A stretch of 64,000 nt of DNA from assembly GCF_004345025.1 (NCBI RefSeq), contig NZ_CP037745.1, positions 806,001 through 870,000 of the forward strand, written 5' to 3'. The stretch comes from Rheinheimera sp. D18. Its GTDB lineage: Bacteria; Pseudomonadota; Gammaproteobacteria; Enterobacterales; Alteromonadaceae. Below the pieces are notes generated by a model. That model saw only the letters and a list, made by a program, of their open reading frames with translations. It did not search any database and had not been told where the DNA came from. Of this stretch, positions 46,635 through 56,526 are shown piece by piece. The translations under genes were made by a program, and so were the position numbers. The stretch's first letter is position 1; every line of letters begins with the position of its first letter.

Positions 46635-47054
46635 ATGGCAATTGAGATTTCAACTAGCGTTCAGTTAGCTGACAACGAGCTAGAATGGCAGTTTATTCGA
46701 GCTAGTGGCGCGGGCGGCCAGCATGTAAATAAAGTATCGACGGCGGCGCAGCTTATTTTTGATATTAATGCTTCTAGTTTGCCGCAGTTTTATAAAGATA
46801 AGCTGTTGGCCAAGTCAGACCATCGTATTACCCAAAGCGGCAAAGTAATTATTAAATGCCAACAAAGCCGTAGCCAAGAAATGAACCGTGAAATGGCACT
46901 GGCACAGTTTATCGAGTTGGTGCAATCGGTAGCGCGGGTAGCAAAAAAACGTATTGCCACTAAAGCAACTTATGGCAGCCAGCAGCGGCGGTTAGAGCAT
47001 AAAAAGCAGCGCGGTGCCACTAAAGCACTGCGCCAAGGTAAACCCGATACTTAG
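46635..47054 (+). CDS. arfB: Alternative ribosome-rescue factor ArfB (peptidyl-tRNA hydrolase)
   Basis: A 139-residue YaeJ/ArfB protein (140 in E. coli), which enters the A site of stalled ribosomes and hydrolyses peptidyl-tRNA without a stop codon. The catalytic GGQ is at residues 27-29 in '[10 protein letters not shown]'. The basic C-terminal tail that fills the mRNA channel is intact ('KKRIATKATYGSQQRRLEHK', 'KQRGATKALRQGK'). AAGGAAA precedes the ATG at 46635; the longer in-frame start at 46575 has no such site. Convergent with dbpA. Confidence 0.94.
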   Translation: MAIEISTSVQLADNELEWQFIRASGAGGQHVNKVSTAAQLIFDINASSLPQFYKDKLLAKSDHRITQSGKVIIKCQQSRSQEMNREMALAQFIELVQSVARVAKKRIATKATYGSQQRRLEHKKQRGATKALRQGKPDT

Positions 47055-47063
47055 ATAGTAAGC

Positions 47064-48446
47064 TTAGCTAAGTGCGCGGGCGCGAATAGATTTACCTTTA
47101 ATTTTACCCTGTTGGATAAGCTGTAGTGCTAGGCGTAGCGCACTGCGTTTTACCGCAACAAAGCTCCAAATGTCATGCAGTTGAATTTTACCTAAATCGT
47201 CATTGCTTAGCTGCTTGCTGGCGGTTAACGCACCAACAATATCACCAGCGCGAATTTTATGTTTTTTCCCGCCATCTAATTGCAAAGTCGCCATTAATGG
47301 CTTGGCCGGTAATTGCTGCCCAGTAACTTCGGGTAGCTCTGCCGGCTCAATTTTCATGCCTAAGCCATCTTCTAGGCTAACTAATTTTCCCGCGTCGCTG
47401 GCAGTAAATAAGCTTAGCGCCATACCGCTTTGCCCTGCGCGTCCGGTACGACCAATGCGGTGGGTGTGAGTGTCGGCGTCGTGCGCTAGCTGGTAATTAA
47501 ATATCGCGTCTACGCTGCTAATATCCAAACCACGGGCAGCAACATCGGTGGCAACCAACACACAAGCGCTGCCATTGGCAAACTGAACTAGGGTTTGGTC
47601 ACGGTCTTTTTGTTCCATATCACCATGGAGTGCTAGCACGCTAAAACCGTATTGTTTTAGGTCGTCGGCTACGTCTTGCGTTTCGCGTTTAGTATTACAA
47701 AACACAATGCTACTTTGGCCTTGATAATGCAGTAGCAAAGTGCGTAGTGCGTCAAAACGCTCATCGTTGCCGCTAACTTGAAAAAACTTTTGCTCAATAC
47801 TGGTGGTGTTGTGCTGCTCAGTTACGGTAATGCGCACTGGCGATTTCAGTAAGCGTTCGCTCAGTTTAGCAATCGCATTTGGGTAGGTTGCACTAAATAA
47901 CAGTGTTTGCCGATCGGCTGGTGCTTTGGCAATAACGTTATCTAAATCGGCTTGAAAACCCATGTCTAACATGCGGTCTGCTTCGTCTAGCACGAGAGTG
48001 GTTAAGTCATCTAAATTTAATCGACCTGCATCTAAGTGATCAATAACTCGGCCTGGGGTGCCAACAATAATGTGCGCGCCATGTTCTAGCGAGCCTATTT
48101 GTGGGCCTAGAGGCACACCACCACAAAGGGTGAGTATTTTAATATTATGAATACTACGGGCGAGTTTACGCAGCTCGGCGGCAACTTGGTCGGCCAGCTC
48201 GCGAGTTGGGCATAATACTAGCGTTTGCACGCGAAAATATTTGACGTCTAACTTGGCTAATAAGCCTAAACCAAAGGCTGCGGTTTTACCTGAGCCTGTT
48301 TTAGCTTGGGCGATAACATCTTGCCCAGCCAAAATTGCCGGTAAAGCTTGAGCTTGAATATCGGTCATGCTGGTATAGCCTAAGTCAGTTAAATTACTGA
48401 CCAATGCTGTTGGTAGGGCTAAGCTAGAAAAAGAGGTGTTGCTCAT
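47064..48446 (-). CDS. dbpA: ATP-dependent RNA helicase DbpA
   Basis: A 460-residue DEAD-box helicase (457 in E. coli DbpA). Motifs: Q motif 'GYTSMTDIQAQALP', Walker A 'QAKTGSGKTAAF', 'VLDEADRMLDMGF', 'SAT', 'HRIGRTGRAGQSG'. The C-terminal RNA-binding domain that recognises 23S rRNA hairpin 92 is present ('KIRAGDIVGALTASKQLSND', 'GKIQLHDIWSFVAVKRSALR'), and this distinguishes it from SrmB and RhlE. GGAG precedes the ATG at 48446. It acts in 50S subunit assembly. Confidence 0.94.
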   Translation of the reverse strand: MSNTSFSSLALPTALVSNLTDLGYTSMTDIQAQALPAILAGQDVIAQAKTGSGKTAAFGLGLLAKLDVKYFRVQTLVLCPTRELADQVAAELRKLARSIHNIKILTLCGGVPLGPQIGSLEHGAHIIVGTPGRVIDHLDAGRLNLDDLTTLVLDEADRMLDMGFQADLDNVIAKAPADRQTLLFSATYPNAIAKLSERLLKSPVRITVTEQHNTTSIEQKFFQVSGNDERFDALRTLLLHYQGQSSIVFCNTKRETQDVADDLKQYGFSVLALHGDMEQKDRDQTLVQFANGSACVLVATDVAARGLDISSVDAIFNYQLAHDADTHTHRIGRTGRAGQSGMALSLFTASDAGKLVSLEDGLGMKIEPAELPEVTGQQLPAKPLMATLQLDGGKKHKIRAGDIVGALTASKQLSNDDLGKIQLHDIWSFVAVKRSALRLALQLIQQGKIKGKSIRARALS

Positions 48447-48604
48447 GCTGGTACTCCGCAAAAAAACAAACTGCGGGCCTTGGCCTGCAAAAGGGGCGGC
48501 ATTGTATCAGAATGTTGGGCCTTTGCGTCAGCTAGTTGTTGAAAATTTCGGCAAGGTAACTAAGGCTACCTTGCCGTCTATCTGCCAATGAATTAACGTC
48601 TAGT

Positions 48605-49924
48605 TTAGCGCTTTGGCATTAAATCTAATAAAGCGATAACTGTGGCCTCTACGCCGGTGGTTATGGCTGGTTTAGGGCTAATTTTAAATAATGGGCTGTG
48701 ATGGCTTGGTACTGCTGGGCCACCGGCTTTCTCTGCTGCAAAGGCTTCAGGTGGTGTGCCACCTACGGCAAAGTAAGTGCTAGGAATGTAAGGTTTAGTA
48801 GTGAAAAATGGAAAGTCTTCTGCGCCCATGCCTAAGCGCTGATAGCTATTATCAAATATTTTGTCGCCCATATTGGCGGCCCACGCTTTTTTAAGCCGCT
48901 GCGTTAGCGGAATATTATTTACTGTTGGTGGTGTTGGCTCGTCAGAAATAGTCACTTCAGGCAGTTGGTCTTCAGGTAAACCTGCGGCTCGGCCTAGGTT
49001 TTCTGCTACGCGCTTAATAGCGGCCATTAAGTATTCGCGGGTTTCCCAGTTATCGTTACGCACAGTAAGTTGCAGTAGCGCTTGGTCAGAAATGATATTA
49101 TTTTTGGTGCCGCTATGAAAGCTACCTACGGTAATTAGCGCTGCTTCTCTGGGCGCAATTTCACGGCTTACAATGGTTTGCAGTGCCATAACAATTTGTG
49201 CACCTAGCACGATAGGATCTTTACCGCGATGCGGGCTGGCGCCGTGTGCGCCCACGCCGTGAATAAGAATATCAACACTGTCGACACCTGAATAAGGCGA
49301 GCCTTCTTCGGCGACAATTTTGCCAGTTTCAATGTCAGACGACACGTGAAACGCTAAGGCATAATCGGGTTGACCGAAACGACCCCAAATATTGTCGTCC
49401 ATCATGCCTTTAGCACCACCTACGCGCTCTTCGGCGGGTTGGCCAACTAGCATTAACGTGCCAGACCACTGATCTTTCATTGCGGCCATACGCCGAGCTG
49501 TACCTACCAAGCTAGTAATATGCACGTCATGGCCGCAAGCGTGCATTACGCCTACCTCATTACCGTCCCAGTCTTTTTGTACCACTTTAGACGCGTAAGC
49601 TAGCCCCGACTTTTCTGCCAACGGCAGACCATCCATATCCGCACGCATCATTACTAGTGGGCCAGCACCGTTTTTCATTATGGCGACGACACCGGTTTTA
49701 CCCACACCTTCGGTAACGTCAAAGCCTGCTGCGCGTAGCTCTTTAGCTAAACGCTTAGCAGTTTGGGTTTCCATATGCGAAAGTTCAGGGTGTTGATGAA
49801 AATGAGTGAATAGGGCACCAAGGTGCTGTTTGTAGTCTTGTTGAATTTGTTCGGGTAGCGAGTTTGCCGCCATGAGCGAAAAACTGCTAAAACACACTAA
49901 ACTGGCAAGAAGCGTTTTTTTCAT
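48605..49924 (-). CDS. Exported M20-family amidohydrolase
   Basis: A 439-residue metallopeptidase of the M20/amidohydrolase type (as in aminoacylase and hippurate hydrolase). A signal peptide ('MKKTLLASLVCFSSFSLMAA') places it in the periplasm. The metal-site motifs are 'MRADMDGLPLAEKSG' and 'HACGHDVHI', with 'PAEERVGGAKGMM' carrying the catalytic Glu pair, and a dimerisation domain in the middle. Likely deacylates N-acyl amino acids or cleaves small peptides; substrate not determinable here. Single gene. Confidence 0.9.
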   Translation of the reverse strand: MKKTLLASLVCFSSFSLMAANSLPEQIQQDYKQHLGALFTHFHQHPELSHMETQTAKRLAKELRAAGFDVTEGVGKTGVVAIMKNGAGPLVMMRADMDGLPLAEKSGLAYASKVVQKDWDGNEVGVMHACGHDVHITSLVGTARRMAAMKDQWSGTLMLVGQPAEERVGGAKGMMDDNIWGRFGQPDYALAFHVSSDIETGKIVAEEGSPYSGVDSVDILIHGVGAHGASPHRGKDPIVLGAQIVMALQTIVSREIAPREAALITVGSFHSGTKNNIISDQALLQLTVRNDNWETREYLMAAIKRVAENLGRAAGLPEDQLPEVTISDEPTPPTVNNIPLTQRLKKAWAANMGDKIFDNSYQRLGMGAEDFPFFTTKPYIPSTYFAVGGTPPEAFAAEKAGGPAVPSHHSPLFKISPKPAITTGVEATVIALLDLMPKR

Positions 49925-50018
49925 TGTTATACTGCCTTAGGTTTAAATAGTGCATTTAACCTAAAGCAGGTAGAAACAAAACGCCAGTGTTTGCGACCAA
50001 TCACACGTTGGTTGCGGT

Positions 50019-50453
50019 TTAATTTTTAGCCGTTTTATTTTCCAGCGACGGTTTAGCTTGGTCCTCGTTTTCTGCTTTAGGCAGGCTAATAACCTGATCA
50101 GAAGAGGTGGCCAAGGTTTTACCTAAGAAGCTACCACCGCGCTCGATGCTTAAATCATCACAGTGCACAACACCATGGGCTTTACCTTGCGGTAAAATTT
50201 CTACTGCGTTGGCGTAGCATTCGCCATCAAATATGCCATTAATAATAATTTTATCAGCAGTAACTTCGCCTTTTACGCGGCCTGAAGCGCTGATAATGAG
50301 TGATCGATCACAGACCACTTTGCCTTCAATATAACCGTCAACCTGCACATCACCGCTTAATCGGATATTGCCGTTAACTGTACATCCTTGTGCGATGACA
50401 GTTGTAACTGCGTGCTTACCTTGGTTTCCAGCATGCTTACTAAAGAATCCCAT
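50019..50453 (-). CDS. Bactofilin
   Basis: A 144-residue polymer-forming cytoskeletal protein. The beta-helical core (about residues 17-105) shows the family repeats: 'TVNGNIRLSGDVQVDGYIEG', 'VVCDRSLIISASGRVKGEVT', 'ADKIIINGIFDGECYANAVE'. A short N-terminal membrane-associating tail and an unstructured acidic C-terminus frame it. AAAGGAG sits 7 nt ahead of the ATG, so this start is secure. Its first 97 nt overlap the end of the upstream M23 peptidase gene. Bactofilins commonly scaffold M23 murein hydrolases for cell shape; the coupling supports that. Confidence 0.92.
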   Translation of the reverse strand: MGFFSKHAGNQGKHAVTTVIAQGCTVNGNIRLSGDVQVDGYIEGKVVCDRSLIISASGRVKGEVTADKIIINGIFDGECYANAVEILPQGKAHGVVHCDDLSIERGGSFLGKTLATSSDQVISLPKAENEDQAKPSLENKTAKN

Positions 50454-51307
50454 TTAATGCTCCTTTCCTTCTCAAACACCAGATCAAAATTTGCTGAGTC
50501 CCAATCCATAAAACTTTGTGGGTTCAGCGTTCGATCAAGGAAATGTACTTCGTAATGAAGATGTGGCGCGGTAGATAACCCAGTACTACCCGAGGTAGCA
50601 ATTAGCTCGCCTCGATGCACAAAGTCACCGCTTTTTACTTTGAAACTATCAAGATGGGCGTAAAGCGTAGAAAAACCAAACGCATGGCGCATTTTAAGTA
50701 GATTGCCATAACCTTCTTTACTGGTACGTACAACCTCAATTACGCCATCGGCAGGCGCGTAAACCGGCGTGCCACGGCTGGCAGATAAATCGACACCTTT
50801 GTGGTGCTTTTGTGTACCCAAAATTGGATGTTGACGCAAGCCAAAACGGGATGAGCGTCGGTTAAACTCTAACGGAGAGCCATTAGGCACTACTTGCAAC
50901 ATAGCTTGGCGAGCTGCTGAGTTAATACTAGCGGTATCTAGCCGGCCTTCTAAATTCTGTGGATATTGTTGTTCTAAACCCAGCGCCAGCTCAATTTCAC
51001 CGACCCGATTTATTACTTGTAGCATTTCATCTTTCTTCAGTGTCAGCTCTTGTTGCAGCTGTAACTTATTGTTTTGTAAGGTGTCTATTTCACTGCGCAA
51101 GGTATTGGCTTGAGACGCAAGTTGAACGCGTTGCGCTTTACTTTTATCTACGGTGCGCACTAAGTAATCAATAACTGCAGCCGTGATAATAAGACTGAAC
51201 AGCAGCAGCCACATTGCGATAATCGCGTTGCGCTTAAATAATTTGCTGACATTAAAATGGCGAGTACCATTGATTGTCGACACAGAAATGATAATACGAT
51301 CTTTCAT
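50357..51307 (-). CDS. M23-family murein endopeptidase, membrane-anchored
   Basis: A 316-residue LytM-type peptidase. A single N-terminal membrane helix ('AIIAMWLLLFSLIITAAVID', about residues 29-48) is followed by a coiled coil (about 55-110) and the M23 domain: 'HHKGVDLSASRGTPVYAPAD' with the first zinc ligands and 'HLHYEVHF' with the last. The last 31 residues ('DSLVSMLETKVSTQLQLSSH' onward) are encoded within the bactofilin start. It probably trims peptidoglycan in the periplasm under control of the bactofilin scaffold. Relatives: Csd1-type or MepM/NlpD-like peptidases. Confidence 0.9.
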   Translation of the reverse strand: MKDRIIISVSTINGTRHFNVSKLFKRNAIIAMWLLLFSLIITAAVIDYLVRTVDKSKAQRVQLASQANTLRSEIDTLQNNKLQLQQELTLKKDEMLQVINRVGEIELALGLEQQYPQNLEGRLDTASINSAARQAMLQVVPNGSPLEFNRRSSRFGLRQHPILGTQKHHKGVDLSASRGTPVYAPADGVIEVVRTSKEGYGNLLKMRHAFGFSTLYAHLDSFKVKSGDFVHRGELIATSGSTGLSTAPHLHYEVHFLDRTLNPQSFMDWDSANFDLVFEKERSIKWDSLVSMLETKVSTQLQLSSHKDVQLTAISD

Positions 51308-51408
51308 TTAGGTAGCTTTCGCTCAATGGTTGATAAATACATAGGAAGGGGAAAATAAGTGTCTTTATAGGCTTTGTCAAGAACTTACTGGCTATTGCTA
51401 ATAGAACG

Positions 51409-52422
51409 TTACCAGCGAGCAAAATGGTCTTCAGCTAAACCAGGCGTTTGATCTAAATAAAGTTTCTCACCGTTTTCTAACTGTATTTCACCGCAAAACA
51501 CACCGCAATATTGACGAAAATTACTGGCTAATAAACCAAAATTTAGTCGTTCTTGCCTACAGTGTTGCGGTGTAAATTGTAAATTTACCTGTTGATCTGA
51601 ACTGCTAAATTGCCAGGTTCGCTGCGGTAACTGGCGATTAAAATTGATATTTATTGGTGCTAATAGCTGCTTTTTACCATTGAGCCATAAACAGTTTTCT
51701 GTAGTGCCTGTTTCGTTAACGCCATTAGCTAAATTTAAACCAAAACAGCCTTGTGGCAGTTGTGCGCTAATACTACCCCAACGCCAACTGGTTTCACGAC
51801 GCATATAGCCAGCAGAAAAGTCATAACCGGCTAAGGCGCTGCTTAAATCCAGAGCTTGGCCGCGATACTTAAGCTCACCTTGTAACCTAAGCGCATTGTG
51901 TTTTTGCGTATAGGTCCAGCCGTTGTATCCAGTGGGGGTGCATAAGGCTAGCGGCTGAGGTGCTACGCCGCCTTGCAGCTGTAGCTCGCCGGTTAATAGC
52001 TCACCCTTGAGTGACAGCTGCCAGTTGTAGCCGGTTGGGGTAATACGTATTTGCTGCTTACCGCGTACGCTTGCTGTGCCAGATACGGGTGAGGCGCTCA
52101 TGACTACACCCAAACTGAGCGGTTTAAGTAGGCTAACTTCATCTAAGGTTTTGCTGTTGCGATCGTAAAAATAACAAAAAGCAGTAGTTGCATAACGAAT
52201 GTCAGCGATAGCGATACCAATTTGCCAGTTAGCATGACTAATACTAATAAATTGAAACTGTTTAAAATGCAGATATTTCGCCAGGGCCGATGCCGGTTTG
52301 TCCATTAGATTAAAATAGGCAAAGCTGTCGATATTAAGCTGGGTTATAGGTGTAGCAAAATGACCAAACCGTGGTTGGCCATAGCAATTGAACAGAGGAT
52401 TTTCGGTTAGTTGGTTTGGCAT
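51409..52422 (-). CDS. DUF2804 domain protein
   Basis: A 337-residue soluble protein with the DUF2804 pattern: N-terminal 'PLFNCYGQPRFGHFATPITQ', central 'YMRRETSWRWGSISAQL' and 'GFGLNLANGVNETG'-like segment ('CFGLNLANGVNETGTTENCL'), and C-terminal 'FGLLASNFRQYCGVFCGEIQ' motif. The family is widespread and beta-rich, with unknown function. No signal peptide. It is located between the M23 peptidase and slyD, all on the minus strand, with short gaps. Confidence 0.8.
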   Translation of the reverse strand: MPNQLTENPLFNCYGQPRFGHFATPITQLNIDSFAYFNLMDKPASALAKYLHFKQFQFISISHANWQIGIAIADIRYATTAFCYFYDRNSKTLDEVSLLKPLSLGVVMSASPVSGTASVRGKQQIRITPTGYNWQLSLKGELLTGELQLQGGVAPQPLALCTPTGYNGWTYTQKHNALRLQGELKYRGQALDLSSALAGYDFSAGYMRRETSWRWGSISAQLPQGCFGLNLANGVNETGTTENCLWLNGKKQLLAPININFNRQLPQRTWQFSSSDQQVNLQFTPQHCRQERLNFGLLASNFRQYCGVFCGEIQLENGEKLYLDQTPGLAEDHFARW

Positions 52423-52469
52423 AATAAGCTATCAAGCTGGCCAATACGGGCCAGCATTATGATAAAAGC

Positions 52470-52955
52470 TTAATGATCAGCATGACCATCTAAGCCATGA
52501 ACGTGGCCGTGATCTAGCTCTTCTTCGGTGGCATCGCGTACAAGTATTACTTCAACGTCAAAGCGCAAGTCTATGCCAGACAATGGATGGTTACCGTCTA
52601 CTACAACTTCGTTTTCGGTTACTTCAAGCACAATAACCGACTGCTCGCGCCCATCAGGGCCGGCAGCGCGAAAACGCATGCCTACAGCAACATCCATATT
52701 ATCGAACATTGATTTTGGTACAGCTTGAGTTAGTGCGTCATGGCGCTCACCGTAGGCTTCTACTGCGGCAATATCAGCGGTAAATTTATCACCTGCAGTT
52801 TTACCGACTAATGCTTGTTCTAAACCTGGTATCAGTGAACCGTGGCCATATATAAAGACTAAAGGCTCGCCGCCAGCGGAGGAGTCTAATTCGTTACCTT
52901 GATGATCGGTAACGGTATAATGCATGGCGACAACTTTGTCCTGAGAAATGGTCAT
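52470..52955 (-). CDS. slyD: FKBP-type peptidyl-prolyl isomerase SlyD
   Basis: A 161-residue FKBP-type prolyl isomerase and chaperone. The split FKBP domain surrounds the insert-in-flap ('AVEAYGERHDALTQAVPKSM'). 'VFIYGHGSLIPGLEQALVG' is the FKBP signature. The C-terminus is short and His-rich ('DHGHVHGLDGHADH'), a metal (nickel) binding tail, though shorter than in E. coli SlyD (196). It follows ygfZ by 10 nt on the same strand. Confidence 0.92.
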   Translation of the reverse strand: MTISQDKVVAMHYTVTDHQGNELDSSAGGEPLVFIYGHGSLIPGLEQALVGKTAGDKFTADIAAVEAYGERHDALTQAVPKSMFDNMDVAVGMRFRAAGPDGREQSVIVLEVTENEVVVDGNHPLSGIDLRFDVEVILVRDATEEELDHGHVHGLDGHADH

Positions 52956-52965
52956 GAAAACCTCT

Positions 52966-53934
52966 TTAATTTAACGAGTAAGGTAACGGCACTATGCTAA
53001 GCGCTGGTGCACTATCGCTGCTAAGCCGCAATGAGTCAGCCGGCGTTATATCGTTAGGCAACACAGCAATTAACCATAATTGGTTGTTAATATTCGCTGC
53101 GTTGACAACCTGGCCGCTTCGGCGCCAGTTTTCACCTAGTTGTATTTCAATATCTGTACCTGCGGCAGGCAAGTCGGCGCTATTTGCTTGCAGTATATAA
53201 GCAGCCCTTTTGTTACCACCACGGTATTTTAATCTAGCAACGGTTTCTTGGCCAATGTAACAGCCTTTAGTAAAGCTAATGGCGTCTAGCGCTTGTAAAT
53301 TAAGCATTTGAGGCACCAGTGCGCCAATTAGTGGCTGCTCTAAATAGCTATAACCATAGCGAATATGCTGAGCCAACCAGACGTTTGGCGCCGCAAATGG
53401 CAATGGCTGTGCCATTAGCTGCTTAGCTGTATCTAATGGCGCAAGTAATAAGAAGTGTCCCTCGGCTAGGGCGAGCAATAGAGCGCCATTATATCGACTT
53501 ACACTACCGATTGGCGGTACGGCAAAACCGAGCTCGCTAATTAGTGTTGCTATATTGTCTCCACCTAAGCCAAACACCGCGTATTGTTGTTGGCCACTAC
53601 TAAAGCTCACTTTGGAAAATACACCAAACTTTTTCCACTGCGCGCTAGAGGCGGCCATCTCATCACGAAAGGCAATACTAATTAGTTGCTCATCTATGGT
53701 GGCTAAATAAAACTGTGACCACATTTTACCTTTGGCATCACAGTGAGCGCCATGTAAAAAGTTATCATTGGTTAATTGGTCAAGGTCGCAGGTAGTTTGG
53801 CCTTGCAAATACTTTCGATTATCAACGCCACCTATTAACAAGCTTTCAAAAGCGGGCAGAGGCGCAATAAATGCGCCTTGAACTTGACTAGATAAGCTAG
53901 CGTATTGTTCAGCGGTTAACCAAGATGTATGCAT
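52966..53934 (-). CDS. ygfZ: Folate-dependent tRNA-modifying protein YgfZ
   Basis: A 322-residue YgfZ/GcvT-like protein (326 in E. coli) that supports Fe-S enzymes such as MiaB in a folate-dependent way. The family signature 'KGCYIGQETVARLKYRGG' includes the functionally important Cys. It lies back to back with sdhE-ygfX as in E. coli, with slyD following on its own strand. Confidence 0.93.
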   Translation of the reverse strand: MHTSWLTAEQYASLSSQVQGAFIAPLPAFESLLIGGVDNRKYLQGQTTCDLDQLTNDNFLHGAHCDAKGKMWSQFYLATIDEQLISIAFRDEMAASSAQWKKFGVFSKVSFSSGQQQYAVFGLGGDNIATLISELGFAVPPIGSVSRYNGALLLALAEGHFLLLAPLDTAKQLMAQPLPFAAPNVWLAQHIRYGYSYLEQPLIGALVPQMLNLQALDAISFTKGCYIGQETVARLKYRGGNKRAAYILQANSADLPAAGTDIEIQLGENWRRSGQVVNAANINNQLWLIAVLPNDITPADSLRLSSDSAPALSIVPLPYSLN

Positions 53935-54086
53935 AATAATTTTGTACTCTATATCTGGCGGACAACGTATAAGCCTATGATTGGGGGAAACGCGTAAAAG
54001 CTCAACCCTGTTTAGGAATTTTTGTTAGAATTGGCAACAGTAATCTTACTCGGTCTGCAGTGGCAGAATGTTTTTCAAGGAAAATT

Positions 54087-54338
54087 ATGACTGACTTAAT
54101 GATTAAACCACGGCTGCGCTGGGCGTGTCGTCGCGGTATGCTCGAGCTAGATGTATTGTTGGCTCCGTTTGTTGAAGAGGGTTATGACGCACTGACGCTA
54201 GAGCAGAAGTACGATTTTGAACGTTTACTTGCTGCTGATGATCCCGATTTATTTTCTTGGTTTATGGGACATGCTAAATCATCAGACGCGGCGATACAGG
54301 CATTGATCCAGGTAATTTTGGATCGTGTCCGCGTATAA
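54087..54338 (+). CDS. sdhE: FAD assembly factor SdhE
   Basis: An 83-residue all-helical protein (88 in E. coli) that helps attach FAD covalently to succinate dehydrogenase and fumarate reductase. The conserved RGMxELD motif is 'RRGMLELD' (RGM at residues 16-18). CAAGGAAA precedes the ATG at 54087; an upstream in-frame start at 54060 is rejected. It overlaps ygfX by 14 nt and is divergent from ygfZ, the conserved gamma order. Confidence 0.94.
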   Translation: MTDLMIKPRLRWACRRGMLELDVLLAPFVEEGYDALTLEQKYDFERLLAADDPDLFSWFMGHAKSSDAAIQALIQVILDRVRV

Positions 54339-54759
54339 TATTGTTATACGGCCATCGCGTTATGCGAAAGCGGCGCTGATCTTGCTGGCATTTATGCCAG
54401 CATTGGTGTTGGCGTTCTCGCCATTAACTGGATTTTGGCTGTATATAGTAGCTGTGGCGTCGTTTACCTATTATTGGCAATGGTTCGCGCAGTTTCAACG
54501 ATTAACAGTAACTGCTACGTTGGCGTTAAACTTAGACGGCGGTTTACAGTGGTTTGGTAAAATTGCGGGTAGTGGCAACTTAAGCGCAGGTGGGCTTATT
54601 TGCCCTTACGCACTTAAGTTGTGCTGGCGCGATAATTTACATCACCGTCTGCATCAGCGTTGGGTTTTTGTCGATCAGTGCTCTGATGAGCAGTTCAGAG
54701 CACTGGCTCGGGCAATTAACCAGTGTAACTGGTCGGCTTTATCTACCCGCAGCGTTTAG
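54325..54759 (+). CDS. ygfX: YgfX/CptA-like membrane protein
   Basis: A 144-residue protein starting GTG inside the end of sdhE. Two adjacent membrane helices lie at about residues 14-50 ('[20 protein letters not shown]', '[16 protein letters not shown]'), with a soluble C-terminus ('[20 protein letters not shown]'). The size, topology and coupling to sdhE match YgfX, described as a toxin-like membrane protein paired with SdhE/YgfY (CptAB). Its stop overlaps the convergent nadB stop by 4 nt. Confidence 0.8.
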   Translation: MSAYNIVIRPSRYAKAALILLAFMPALVLAFSPLTGFWLYIVAVASFTYYWQWFAQFQRLTVTATLALNLDGGLQWFGKIAGSGNLSAGGLICPYALKLCWRDNLHHRLHQRWVFVDQCSDEQFRALARAINQCNWSALSTRSV

Positions 54760-56378
54760 TTATCGCTGCTCGCTGTATCCTTTGGTGTCAGTATTGACGG
54801 CTGGCTAACAGCTAGTTTGTCGGGGTAATCTAAATTGTAATGCAAACCGCGACTTTCATTGCGCTGCATGGCACAACGTATAATCAGCTCGGCAACTTGC
54901 ACCAAATTGCGTAACTCTAGCAAGTTATGGCTAAGACGAAAGTGCCGGTAGTACTCGCGAATTTCACGCTGCAATAATTCAACCCGATGCAATGCGCGTT
55001 CTAAGCGCTTGTTGGTGCGGACTATACCAACGTAATCCCACATAAATAACCTTAGCTCATGCCAGTTGTGGGTAATAACCACTTCTTCATCCGAGTCGCT
55101 AACGCGGCTGTCGTCCCACGGCGGCAACAAGGGTAAATCGCTACTAGGGTCTAGCTGTGCCAAAATATGCTTAGCAGCTGCTCTAGCAAATACGACACAC
55201 TCAAGTAATGAGTTACTTGCCATGCGGTTAGCACCATGTAAACCGGTGTAAGCGACTTCGCCCACTGCATATAAATTTTCAATATCGGTTTGACCATTAA
55301 GATTGGTCATAACGCCGCCACAAGTATAGTGAGCTGCTGGCACTACAGGTATCGGTTGACGGGTGATATCAATGCCTACACTTAAGCACTTGGCATAAAT
55401 TGTCGGAAAGTGTTCAATAATAAAGTTTTTTGGTTTATGGCTAATATCTAAATACACGCAGTTTGCGCCAAGCCGCTTCATTTCGTAATCAATCGCGCGG
55501 GCGACAATATCACGAGGAGCTAATTCAGCGCGCTCATCAAATTCGGGCATAAAACGGCTGCCGTCAGGCCGTTTTAAATAGGCGCCTTCACCACGCATGG
55601 CTTCAGTAATTAAAAAGTTGGGTGCATCTGGATGATACAGACTAGTTGGGTGAAACTGGTTAAATTCCATATTAGCAACACGACAACCAGCACGCCACGC
55701 CATTGCAATGCCGTCGCCACTGGCAACATCAGGGTTACTCGTATAAAGGTATACTTTACTTGCGCCGCCGGTAGCTAAAGCTATAAAGCGCGCGCGAACT
55801 ATTTCAACCTTGGCGGCATTTTTATTCCAAATATAGGCGCCATAGCAACGTTTAACATTTTGCTTAATTTTACTGCCGTTAATCAGATCTATCGCATTGT
55901 AGTTTTCTAGCAATTGAATATTCGGGTGTGCTTTTACTTTATCAACTAAGGCAATTTGTACAGCTTGCCCGGTCGCATCTGCAGCATGCAAAATACGGCG
56001 GTGGCTGTGGCCACCTTCACGGGTGAGGTGATATTTAAGCCCGCCATCTTCATCTTGATACTGGTCAAAGGGCACGCCTTGGGCAATAAGCCACTCCATC
56101 GCCGCTTTGGCATTACCGGCAGTAAACTGCACGGCAGTTTTATCGCATAAACCGGCACCAGCGATTAAGGTGTCGTTAACATGCGAGGCAATGCTGTCGT
56201 TTTCGTCAAATACTGCCGCAATACCGCCCTGAGCATAAAAGGTTGACCCTTCACGTAATGGGCCTTTACTTAGTACCAGTACTTTAGCGCTGTCGGCCAA
56301 CTGCAAAGCCAGCGATAGCCCTGCGGCGCCACTGCCAATAATTAAAACGTCACAAAGATATTCTTTTGCTTGCGTCAT
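54756..56378 (-). CDS. nadB: L-aspartate oxidase
   Basis: A 540-residue FAD enzyme (540 in E. coli) oxidising aspartate to iminoaspartate, the first step of NAD synthesis. The FAD-binding loop '[14 protein letters not shown]' is at residues 13-26, with '[10 protein letters not shown]' and the active-site segment '[13 protein letters not shown]'. The ATG at 56378 is favoured over a GTG three codons upstream; neither has a strong ribosome site. Divergent from rpoE, as in most relatives. Confidence 0.94.
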   Translation of the reverse strand: MTQAKEYLCDVLIIGSGAAGLSLALQLADSAKVLVLSKGPLREGSTFYAQGGIAAVFDENDSIASHVNDTLIAGAGLCDKTAVQFTAGNAKAAMEWLIAQGVPFDQYQDEDGGLKYHLTREGGHSHRRILHAADATGQAVQIALVDKVKAHPNIQLLENYNAIDLINGSKIKQNVKRCYGAYIWNKNAAKVEIVRARFIALATGGASKVYLYTSNPDVASGDGIAMAWRAGCRVANMEFNQFHPTSLYHPDAPNFLITEAMRGEGAYLKRPDGSRFMPEFDERAELAPRDIVARAIDYEMKRLGANCVYLDISHKPKNFIIEHFPTIYAKCLSVGIDITRQPIPVVPAAHYTCGGVMTNLNGQTDIENLYAVGEVAYTGLHGANRMASNSLLECVVFARAAAKHILAQLDPSSDLPLLPPWDDSRVSDSDEEVVITHNWHELRLFMWDYVGIVRTNKRLERALHRVELLQREIREYYRHFRLSHNLLELRNLVQVAELIIRCAMQRNESRGLHYNLDYPDKLAVSQPSILTPKDTASSDN

Positions 56379-56437
56379 GCGATACACTTGCTATCAGTTT
56401 ATGTCTGGCCATTGTAACTATTTTGCCATATTTAACA

Positions 56438-56464
56438 GAACTATTTCTGCGTTGTACGGTCATA
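56438..56464 (+). promoter_or_regulatory. Candidate sigma-E promoter of rpoE operon
   Basis: AGAACTA (GAACT at 56438-56442) and TCATA (56460-56464) with a 17-bp spacer resemble the sigma-E consensus GGAACTT-N16-17-TCAAA. It lies about 60 nt ahead of rpoE, where autoregulated promoters of this operon are found. Match is good for the -35 and moderate for the -10. Confidence 0.5.
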
Positions 56465-56526
56465 CCAGCAAGCTAGACCAACGCCAGTTAGCATAACAGA
56501 CAGTATTACAGGGGAAAGGCTCGAAC

